The notes below the pieces were generated by a model. That model was not told the origin of the DNA and did not search any database. It saw only the letters and a list, made by a program, of their open reading frames with translations. Both the position numbers and the translations under genes were made by a program. A DNA stretch of 64,000 nt from NCBI GenBank assembly GCA_036877525.1, contig JAZGTH010000015.1, forward strand, positions 5,910,001 to 5,974,000, given 5' to 3'. Positions 25,553 through 34,510 of this stretch are shown here, piece after piece (the first letter of the stretch is position 1; every line of letters starts with the position of its first letter). The DNA is from Chromobotia macracanthus (lineage: Eukaryota > Chordata > Actinopteri > Cypriniformes > Botiidae).

Positions 25553-26997
25553 TTTTTAATAGGTTTTAATTTGGATTAACAGTTTAAAGTTTTTGGTCTG
25601 ATAAAGTGACATTTTAATCACTTACCACCCTCAATCCTGTTGTAATGCAGGTTCTAAATACACTAAAATAATGCTACACCATATTTAATTTACGTCGTTG
25701 TTCTTTTCAGCCCGAACATGCCTCTTGCCTATGTAAATTAACGTTGTAATTAACGTCCGCAATTATCGTTGTGCTATAATATAATCAGGCTGTAATGGCA
25801 GCCATAATAAAATGATGTTGAAGAGCATTATAACCAGGGATATATCCAGACCTGTGGTGAAGATGACCACATTTTCAGCATTTTAAATAACTGATTCTTA
25901 TGTCTGGACCTCAGGGGTGCAGCAATGCAGCCCAGTCCATTTAAAGTATACCAGATCTGCTCACTCATTCTAAGTAAATCCCCCCCCTTTACTGTTGTAT
26001 GTCAGAGACAGGGCAGCTGTGTGATTGTTCACTCCCCTTTTATCATTCCTGTGTTAGTCTTGCATGTAATAAGGCAGAACAGCTATGTCAACTCAGGTCT
26101 CGCTGGCTGTCTGCCAATGTGCTAAATGGAGTCAGATGACCTAATGATCTCTTTCAGATTTTATGCTCGAGAGCAAAGAAGAGGCTGTTTCTAGACTCCA
26201 GCAGAGGCTTCACAATGATACACGAAAGCTGTATAAGACCGTTAGGTACACAGTTCTTAGATATTAGGGAAATGTCTCGCTTGCTATACACTCAGAAATA
26301 GCTTTCTTCCCCAGTGGCTGATTATCTAACAGTGAGTGCAGGATGGTGTTGATTTTGTCGGGTGAGAAAGGGTCTTGCACTCGGGGAAATGGCTTCGGAA
26401 TAAACATGCTAATCAGATTAATTCATCCGACATCACGCTCATTGTGCACAAGGTTAGAGGTCCAAGCCAAGTCATGTCTGTTTTCTAAGTGACTTTGTTT
26501 CCCTCCCCTCTACTTTTCTCGCTCTCTTTTCTTCCCATCATGATCTGTTAATTATATGGCCTTTGTCTGGTGTGTGTTGGTACATTGTGTTCAGTCATTC
26601 ACAGTAGCCAGCCCGGTTCATTCATACAGGGGAAGGATTATACGCAGTGCACGTATAATCGGCTTTCTGCACCGTTGAACTTTGATAGGTCAAAGGCAGA
26701 GGGCGATGGGGGCATGGCCAAAGCTAAAAAAATAAAAAAAGATATTTTATGGGTCATATTAGCCTAGCACATCAGTTTGCATGGGGTATAATGTTTGCAT
26801 TGGGGTGTAATCTGCATGGGGAAATTTAAATTTACCCACGTTTATCTTATTAATCCATTTTCCTGGTCTTATTGTGAATGATTCTGCTGTACACATTATG
26901 AAAATATAATTCAAATCTATATTTTTTTTGTCTGCGTATTTAGAATGTTCTTGCTTGAAACGACTTTGCTTTTTTTTTGGGCCACATCATGCTATTG
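25553..26997. other. Intergenic, nothing recognised
   Basis: No gene is visible. The segment 26395-26450 (AACATGCTAATCAGATTAAT) is rich in homeodomain-type ATTA cores and could be a regulatory element; this is a guess. Confidence 0.4.
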
Positions 26998-27180
26998 GAC
27001 GATTGTAACCAACAGCCAAATAGCTTATTAGGCTTTCAGGTGTGGATGGTTCCATTCTCATATGCCCACTTTTCATGATCCAGTCAATACCCGATGGATA
27101 AAATTGAGTCTTGCCCTGCATTTTTTTCATGTCTCATCGCAGCAGTAAAATGGGTCGCTAACAGGGATTCACTGTGACTT
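26998..27180 (+). repeat. Copy 2 of a two-copy interspersed repeat
   Basis: This is a diverged partner of 18864-19080 in the same orientation, 8 kb away. It shares the CAGCCAAATA, GCCCA, GTCTTGC and AGTAAAATGGGTC blocks in order. Confidence 0.6.
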
Positions 27181-30100
27181 TAAAGTGATCACTTAGCTCC
27201 ACTGGATATCTAAACTTACATTGTCTTGCAATGCTCACCATCATGTCTGAAGTACAGTGTATCAGCCATGCTTTATAGTGTTAGGTAAAGCATTTCTCCT
27301 TTGTTATACTGCACTTATGCTAAACCCACAAATGCCCATGCCTCATGCTTTTGCATTGTAATTTTACTGAAGCAGTTCTGTAGAATTTCCCATGCCTTAT
27401 GCCTAAAAGCTTCTCTCTCTCATACCCACACATACTCACAAACACACTCGCATACACTACAATGACAAGCCTCTCCATTATGAAACTATCTCCAGCCAAA
27501 GTGTCCAATTATCGGACCTACTCAGCTGAGTCTTCACACATGGTAGGGCACACACTGAGGCCCGAATGGCACAAGATTCTCTCTCTTTCTTTTCTCCCAT
27601 TTTTTTTTCATAAGTTGGGTACACGGTGCGAAAAGGAACGCAGAAAAAGAGGCAGAAAGCGGGAGCAGAGGAGAGAATGGGTGAAAATCAAACACTATTT
27701 GCATAATGTGGCTTTTGTCCCCATTTTCATTCTCTTTAACTATCACATCTAATTAGAGCTCCAAACTGCCAGCCAGAGATAGGGCCATGTGTGTGTGTGT
27801 GTTTGGATCTGTTTTTATGATTGTGTGAGATAAAAAGGGTTTACTAAGTCCCAGGCTGGTTCATTCTTTTCCCAAGAGACTGCTTATGACAAATAAGATT
27901 AATGTTGTCCTGCTGTTACCAGACTGCAGTCCAGCAAGCAATGGGTGACTTTTTAACTGGTAGCTGAACTACATGCTGGTCAGTACACAGTTGAGCTGTT
28001 GGCCATTTGGATCCTGATGGAGACAAGCCAAACAGAGGGTCAGACATTGGGTCACAGACTGTTACGTGTTGACTGCACTCTTATTGCTGTAGGGAGCACA
28101 TCCCATAGATGGATCTAGAAATCTAGAATGAAAGGCACTCTGGAAGTCTAAAATCTATTCCGGGTTCTTGAATAGTTTGTAGCAATGCTCTTTGTGAAGA
28201 TTTATTCCAAGAATAGCCAAAAATCATGTGCCATGGGAAAAGCATTGTGGGGGCACCCTCTGGTTTGTTTGTGTTTTAATGAAATATAATTCTGAACCCA
28301 TCTGCTTGTCAGAGATGTTGGCAGGTAGACTATGCTGCTATTTCTGAAAACTGAAAATCTGACAATCACTGCAGATATAAGCAAACATATTTAGGAAAAT
28401 TAGGAATTTAATGTGGTTTTGCAAATCTGTCGACTGATTTTAGCTCTTAATAAACTTAAGACTGGCATGTTTATTGTATCTATCCAATTTTGTTTTAAAG
28501 ATCAGTGTTTTGGTCTCTTTTTATTTGTGCTGGGGGTTGACAGCTTGACACAACAGACGGGATGCAGCCTTTCACTTTGGTGGGGCAACAGCCAATCAGA
28601 GAACTTGCAGTACAAAGAATTTGTGAAGTGCTGTGCTTTACAGATAAACTGACAGCCTCAAATTCCATACTTCAGGAATTATTTTTTAAGAGGATGCCCT
28701 TTGCCACTGATGTAATAATCAGGTTGTGAAATTCAATAGGAAGTTGATCCCTGGTCAGTTTCTGGCAGCAAAGCCAAGATAGCCTTCACTTACAGTGCTT
28801 TTGGCTTCTTGAGCTGATTTGGAAACACATCTGAGATCTTTGCACTGACAGCAGGGAGATGAATGTGGAGGTAAATTGTTAGCACGGCGTGTTTTTGTAT
28901 GTGCGCATCAGTGTTTATCCAGGTGTTTGTTAGGGCAGGCTATAAAACCGCATGTGAGCGTTAATATCTCTCTCTCCCTCTGCTCTGTCTTACTGTTCAG
29001 AGGGATGTAACCTCCGATTGTTTTTGACACACCATTGTTTTTACTGTTGGCAGAATGAAATGATATCTCTCCTCTCTGTTCTTCCATTCTACAAAATGGG
29101 ATTCCCAGTCTCCAGTTTGTTACCTCTTTTACAGAAAGGCTTGTCAAGTATAGAAATGCAATTTCACTGATTCAAGGCAATTACCTTGGAACCTCGCTCC
29201 TCATCAGGGTGAAGAAACTACAAAGATACAGATGGAGGCTGATTCTTGTAAAGGAAAGAGCTTGAGGTGAAGAGCCGCAGCAGCTCTGGTGACACTGCGT
29301 GGTGATGACTTGTATCTCCCAAGCACTTGAGACAAAGAGGAGGAGAGAATCCTAATTACCCACCGTTACTTGCATCATCCTCAATTGTGAATGTGAATGT
29401 GTGTGGTGTTTGGGGTGGTGGGTTTGGTGGCAAAGAGAGTTTATAGTATGTAGTAGAGAATAGGGCTAGTCGTCACATGGGAAAGATGTATATTTCAATG
29501 ACTGTAAAGTTTAAAAAGTCAAAAATCCGATTGCACAGATGTGTGCGTTCTCATGCACTGGTTTTGTATGCCCTCTAATATTAAATTTTGTTGCAAATAC
29601 TTTCCCCAGACTTAAATTCCAATAGCATCATATTGCACCTATACCTCTTGGGTACATAGTGAACATAAAACTAGCTTACTTTCAAACAAAGGTCACCTAC
29701 TGTAGTCAAGGAAAATTTTAACTGAATGGACTGAACTGTGTTCATATTTTAAGATTTCATGAATGTTGTTACGTTTGTTTTAAATGTTATAAAGGTACCG
29801 GATTAATTTAAAGATTTGTCAGCCTAAACAATGTTTCATGAATCATTTCAAGGTTTCATAATTGGTTCACTGTTGAAATTTTACTGCAGTGCCTGTAATA
29901 GGCGTTTTAATGACAGGTTTCCATATAACAACTTTAACTACCACATGACGTCAACATGTGTTCAGTGAACTGTATTTTTCCTGGGCAATAACAGCAGAAA
30001 TAGCTTATAATAGCTTTTTGTAGCTAATACTTCAAATAACATGTCTATACAGAAAAAGGCTTTAATAAACCTAGGAATAATGAAATAACCTAAGAAATAA

Positions 30101-31328
30101 AGTTGTGACAACTTGTCCCAGTCTTCCTTGCTGCTTAGCATTTACATTGTAATGCCACAAATTTGGTCATTTATTTCCCTCAGGTTTGCCAGTGGTGTAT
30201 GTTTCAATCAAAGTCATCAGAAATAAGAGGACTAGAGAGGAAAGTATGTTTTTGCTCTTAGCCTAGCATTTCAGGCCTGGTGAGAACTGTACTCAGCAGT
30301 ATTTAGTGTTAATAACAGCAGGCTGAGGGACAATATACAGTAGTTTGTTCACTGTGTGTGTGTGTGTGTGTGTGTGTAGCATTGACTCAAACCTTTGAAG
30401 AAGACCTAATGTCTTACCCTTTTCAGCTGCGATGCTGTTGCGTGTTTATCGTGAAAATATTGTTATGAGTACATTTTATTTAAATATACATGCTTATGAT
30501 CGGTTTAATGGTTCAATAACTAATGAAGTGTACTACTGAATTTGCACAATGAAATTATGTATTTAAAGTGGATTTAACTAGCTGGATTTAGGATTCTGTT
30601 ATTGTGGCCAGAGGAAATGTCTGGTCTTAAATCCACAATCTTGTGATCATGGTGCTTTATTGTTAAGTAATCTCTAATCCCAAAAAGTTTTTCAGTGGCA
30701 ACCAAAGACCCTTCAATCAAATATTCTTTGAGAACATCTGTCTTCTAAAAAAGATTTCACCAACACTGTGTTCCCTCAGTCTCTCTTCTCTCTGTGCTAA
30801 TAGTTCTGAGTTTTTCTTTAGCTGCTCCTTGCCCTCCCACCTCCCCAAAATCCGTCTTGTTCCCACTAGGCTCCATCTGCTCTTGGAGGGGCAGCAGCAG
30901 CTGCAAGGCCTGGATCTTGAGCTCCTCTATGCTTGCTGGCCTGCCACTGCACGAGAGCACCAGCTGTAAACTATAAGGCCTTTTTTGGCCTTGACGGTCT
31001 ATAGCGCTGCTGCTGAAATCACAGAGATTAGGCAGGTGATTAGTTAGTGATAGCAGAAGAGTGAATGGGATTTTAGGAAATACTGGTTTACCAGTCTTGA
31101 TGTGGATGTCTGAGACTAGTTGATTCCTGAAAAGGTGTAAGAGCTCATTTCATCTATATTTTCAAATAATTGAGTCTGGTTTCAGTACATTTCAGGACAT
31201 TTGCTTTTACTTGTTGCTTGGGGAAAAGCAGACCAATTAAAAAAAGCTTGAATTTGTCGCTAACTATTTTTAAGGAAAGTATGTTAAGTTCTTTGTAATA
31301 GTCTAATTTATTGATTGGATGTCCCATG
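27181..31328. other. Spacer upstream of scrt1, no gene recognised
   Basis: It contains a GT microsatellite (30353-30377). It is the proximal upstream flank of scrt1 and a natural place for neural enhancers, but I see no diagnostic site cluster. Short ORFs are not supported as genes. Confidence 0.5.
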
Positions 31329-31390
31329 TTTTTTTTAAAAGGGGGGAAAAAAAAAAAAGTTTTTTTTTTTTTTTTTAAAAAAAAAAAACA
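31329..31390. repeat. Alternating T, A and G homopolymer block
   Basis: A T run, AAAA, GGGGGG, a 12-A run, a 17-T run and an A run follow each other. The T and A runs can fold into a long hairpin. Such blocks often vary in length and are error-prone in assemblies. Confidence 0.85.
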
Positions 31391-31693
31391 TAAAAACACC
31401 ACATAAAAACACCCCAAAATAATCTCAATTCAATGTATTCGATTCGCTCATCAATGCATGTTTCACATCATCCATGCACGTAAGTGTGAATGAAACTATT
31501 TTCTATTGTATTGCCGCAGCGCGACTTTTGCACAACCATAAATATCATTCCGATATCGAAACATGGCGCGCCGCCTTCAACGCGAAAAAATGAGACGGAG
31601 AGACGAATAACGGCATCAATAAATCATTCCCGTCCTGCGTTGTTCCCGGGAGATTTCTGGTGGATTAAATTAAGCGCTTCCATCTCCGTCTCC

Positions 31694-31699
31694 CACCTG
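31694..31699 (-). promoter_or_regulatory. E-box CACCTG (Scratch/Snail-type site) next to the TATA box
   Basis: CACCTG is the reverse complement of CAGGTG, the E2-box bound by Snail-superfamily zinc-finger proteins including Scratch. It ends 11 bases before the TATA box. A CAGCTG E-box lies at 31723-31728 and a CAGGTG in the leader at 32009-32014. Occupancy is inference. Confidence 0.55.
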
Positions 31700-31710
31700 A
31701 TCGCAGCGCG

Positions 31711-31718
31711 TATAAATC
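31711..31718 (+). promoter_or_regulatory. scrt1 TATA box
   Basis: TATAAATC follows a GC-rich stretch. A pyrimidine-A initiator-like TCAGAC starts at 31740, so transcription would begin at about 31741, 30 bases downstream of the first T of the box. No other TATA box in this block has this spacing. Confidence 0.7.
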
Positions 31719-32071
31719 CCACCAGCTGACCGGCAGAGCTCAGACATCAAACCGACCCCGCGCCGCAGAGAAGGGAGCGGACACCTCTCTCTGTCCCCAC
31801 GCTTAACACTTCCTTCGGAAACGTTTTCGCATTTAAAGGTGCCCGTTTTGGAGAGCTTGCATTTGTGCGACGGCACTGACACGGGAGACTCAGGGAGGAC
31901 GGATCTGTGGCTGTCGGGAGCTATCCGGTGCTGAAGTTGCGTTTCGCCTGTGCGCAAAGGATCAGAAACGGCGCATCGCCCCGGAGGTTCCGCGTCTTCT
32001 CCCCGGCTCAGGTGTTTGACTTTCAGCCCAGCTGGACCACGGGGCTGTCTCAATCTTGTATTGGGCTGTGG

Positions 32072-32086
32072 ATGAAGAGTGGATAA
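32072..32086 (+). other. Upstream ORF in the scrt1 leader (4 codons)
   Basis: ATG AAG AGT GGA TAA is the only upstream ATG between the predicted start of transcription and the scrt1 start codon. Its context is weak (T at -3). It ends 45 bases before the main ATG, so reinitiation is possible. A function in translational control is inference. Confidence 0.6.
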
Positions 32087-32131
32087 CCTGCCGGACGAGT
32101 GTTTCTGCGCTGCCAAGCAGTGTTTCTAAAC

Positions 32132-32246
32132 ATGCCAAGGTCTTTTTTGGTGAAAAAGGTGAAGCTAGATGATTTCTCATCCGCTGAACTTGAGAGCGCG
32201 TACGGCAGGTCCAGGACCGGTCTTAGCTTTCGGATACACGACAAAG
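32132..32246 (+). CDS. scrt1: scrt1 coding exon 1
   Basis: It starts at ATG 32132 and ends at donor gtaaag (32247), leaving in phase 1. It encodes residues 1-38 and the first base of Gly39, covering the SNAG motif and the start of the SCRT1-specific N-terminal region. Confidence 0.95.
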
Positions 32247-33723
32247 GTAAAGCGTAAACTATGAATTCACGTACTGTTTTCTGTGTATTTGGCTCCCTGT
32301 GATGTGCGTTTGCCCGTGCTTTGTGTAAAACGGTGATGTGTACCTAAACGTAACCAGTTGCATCCCCGCATTAAAAACTAGCCCGTTAGTAAAATGCATG
32401 GTTTGCATTTCACTAATGTTTGCACTGACAGGCTTGCGATATTAAAATAGGTTGTTGCTGTTAACAATGCATAACTTCTCGGCAACTTGGAGCCCGTGCG
32501 CCGCGCTTGTCTTCAGGATGCGCTTTTGGGTGTTTATTCTGCAAATCAAAGAAACGCTTAGGGCAGCTCGACTGCACACTGTGCTTATGTTAGTGCCTTT
32601 TGAAGGGGTAATTAATCTCCCACTGTAAAAAGTGCTATCTGTGCTCGTACTGTAAGTGTGGTATCCTTCACGGGTCCGCGGCCGTACCCTGAAATCACCC
32701 ACGAATAATGCCAACGCCGTTAAGCTCGCTTTCACGAGTAGACATGGGCAAACAACATTGTACTTGATTTGTTTTAAAACGGGTGTTCAAGGCTGATTGT
32801 AATCAAAGAGAAATGCTAATGTGTAAGATATAATGAATCTCTCGGAAAACTGGCACAGGCTGTCAGAGCTGCCAGTTGCCAAGGTGGAGATAAATTGAGC
32901 GGAAAAGTGCCCGTTGCGTCTATGAACCACCTTGTCCTCACTCGATTCCCCTGCGAATATGAATAATTGAATAAAAGCTCTTGTTCTCTCCACGCTAGGG
33001 TACATCAGTGACTACATCACCCCAGTCGTTTACGATGGAGAAAGTGACGGGGGCATTAAAGTACCCTCTCCCGGACCCATTTATGACAGCAACCATAGCG
33101 ACTACGGGGCACCCGACTCGGACCAGCCCGACAGCCCACGGTCAGAGATCACCTCCGGCTACATTAACGGAGACAACGCGGTGAGCGAGGGTTACACCGT
33201 GGATGCCTTCTTTATCACGGATGGCAGGTCACGTCGGAAAGCGATCAGAGGGTCGCGAACCCTCCAGCGCCACACATGCAACGAATGTGGCAAAACCTAC
33301 GCGACGTCTTCCAATCTGAGTCGACACAAACAGACGCACCGGAGCCTGGACAGCAAGATGGCCAAAACGTGCCCGACTTGTGGGAAGGTGTACGTGTCCA
33401 TGCCAGCCATGGCCATGCACCTGCTCACCCATGACCTCAAGCACAAGTGCGACATATGCGGCAAAGCGTTCAGCAGACCTTGGCTACTGCAGGGTCACAT
33501 GCGCTCTCACACGGGTGAGAAGCCCTTTGGATGCGCACACTGTGGAAAAGCGTTTGCTGATCGCTCCAACCTGCGGGCACACATGCAGACGCACTCGGCG
33601 TTTAAGCATTTCAAATGCAAGCGATGCAACAAAACTTTTGCGCTCAAGTCCTACCTGAACAAGCACTACGAGTCCGCTTGCTTTAAAGGCGCGTTTTCGC
33701 CGCTCTCGTCTGTTGAGGCATGA
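32132..33723 (+). CDS. scrt1: scrt1, Scratch-family zinc-finger transcriptional repressor
   Basis: Two exons (32132-32246 and 32999-33723) encode 279 residues. Residues 1-9 (MPRSFLVKK) are the SNAG repressor motif, which in this family recruits corepressors. Next is KLDDFSSAELESAYGR, close to SCRT1 and unlike SCRT2. Residues 93-118 hold the YINGDNAVSEGY and DAFFITDGRSRRK motif. Five zinc fingers follow: C132/C135/H148/H152, C163/C166/H179/H183, C189/C192/H205/H209, C217/C220/H233/H237 and C245/C248/H261/C266; the last is C2HC. The protein should be nuclear, bind E-boxes (CAGGTG type) and repress genes in newborn neurons. It is shorter than human SCRT1 (about 348 residues) because the Gly/Ala-rich linker before finger 1 is almost absent. 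The start is chosen for the SNAG motif and has A at -3. The nearby mroh1 gene supports the scrt1 name; which teleost duplicate it is (a or b) is not decided. Confidence 0.97.
32247..32998 (+). other. scrt1 intron
   Basis: A 752-bp GT-AG phase 1 intron separates the SNAG exon from the zinc-finger exon, as is usual in the family. Its right part (32820-32990) is less AT-rich, but I see no embedded gene. Confidence 0.9.
32999..33723 (+). CDS. scrt1: scrt1 coding exon 2 (linker and all five zinc fingers)
   Basis: The acceptor is cacgctag ending at 32998, and the stop is TGA at 33721-33723. All five fingers lie in this single exon. TGEKP-type linking occurs between fingers 3 and 4 (HTGEKPFGC). The tail after finger 5 is short and ends SSVEA, similar in style to the SCRT1 C-terminus. 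Confidence 0.97.
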
Positions 33724-33981
33724 CTTCCGGGATCGCAATGCATATAGACACTTTCACCCCATCACCCCATTTAGGACGACTACGCTGTCTTAACCAGTTA
33801 CGACCCACGATCGCAATGAAATCGAGTAATAGCACAATTTCATCGCAGTTTTCACCATAAAGGAATACGGACCCTTCGCATGCACTTCAGAGCGCATGTC
33901 CTGACATGACGTTTAAACGCTACGCCATTGACTATGAGCGCCGTCGGGTGAAGGTTTGAGTGACACCTTGTTCCTCATTAA

Positions 33982-33987
33982 AATAAA
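33982..33987 (+). terminator. scrt1 proximal poly(A) signal
   Basis: AATAAA lies 259 bases after the stop codon, within TTAAAATAAAACTC. A TGTATTGT stretch right after it could serve as a downstream GU-rich element. Confidence 0.6.
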
Positions 33988-34056
33988 ACTCTTGTATTGT
34001 CAGTGGATATGATCACACTGCTGCAAGTGGCCCAAACGTATTCCCAATCGAGGTAA

Positions 34057-34099
34057 ACATTTATTTATTTATTTTGGTATTTATTTATTTACTTATTTC
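34057..34099 (+). promoter_or_regulatory. AU-rich element in the scrt1 3' UTR
   Basis: Several overlapping ATTTA pentamers appear as TTTATTTATTTATTTTGG and TATTTATTTATTTACTTATT. Such clusters bind mRNA-decay or stabilising factors of the TTP and ELAV/Hu types. It lies after the proximal poly(A) signal and before the distal one. Confidence 0.6.
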
Positions 34100-34481
34100 C
34101 TGTCGTACGTTTGTTGTATTTACTTTACCCAGGATGAATGAGTCTATGATGCACTGAAAGTATTGTTTCATGATTTGTTTGACTTTTTTTATGTTCTTTA
34201 AAACTTTGCATTTGTTGTTAACATGCCAAAGCATTTATATCCATGGTTATACGTTCAAAAAAGTGTTTTTGTTTTGTTTGTGTATTTGTTTTGATTTGTT
34301 TTTTTTTTATTTTCATAAACCTACTTAATGCATGCAAAAAGAAAAGAAGAGAAATCTATGCCAATACCACAAAGCTTATAATTTTGCCGAAATGTAGAGA
34401 TAGTATCAGGGGGCAATATTTCTAGGGGTTCTCATAAGAATATAAAAAGCAATAATCCTAATGCATGGTATTTTTGAAAGT

Positions 34482-34487
34482 AATAAA
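34482..34487 (+). terminator. scrt1 distal poly(A) signal
   Basis: AATAAA lies 759 bases after the stop. Using it would keep the AU-rich element in the mRNA. Another AATAAA at 35178-35183 is possible but further away. Confidence 0.45.
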
Positions 34488-34510
34488 GTATTACCTATAG
34501 CAGTTGTTTT

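Larger units (their letters stand above)
31510..32260 (+). promoter_or_regulatory. scrt1 CpG-rich promoter block
   Basis: CpG dinucleotides become dense here compared with the AT-rich flanks, for example GGCGCGCCGCC, GCAGCGCG and CGCGCCGCAG. The block covers the core promoter, 5' UTR and first coding exon of scrt1, as is usual for developmental regulator genes. Confidence 0.7.
33724..34510 (+). other. scrt1 3' UTR (proposed)
   Basis: This is non-coding sequence after the scrt1 stop holding two AATAAA hexamers and an AU-rich block. It begins moderately CpG-rich and turns AT-rich at about 33970. The end is placed just after the second hexamer. Confidence 0.6.

Noticed and set aside
31670..32116. 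148-codon open frame antisense to the scrt1 promoter and leader
   Set aside because: It is the shadow of a CpG-rich block. It overlaps the TATA box and leader, and the translation has no recognisable domain.
33229..33738. Other-frame ORFs over the zinc-finger exon
   Set aside because: They are shadows of scrt1 coding exon 2, whose own frame shows all five fingers.
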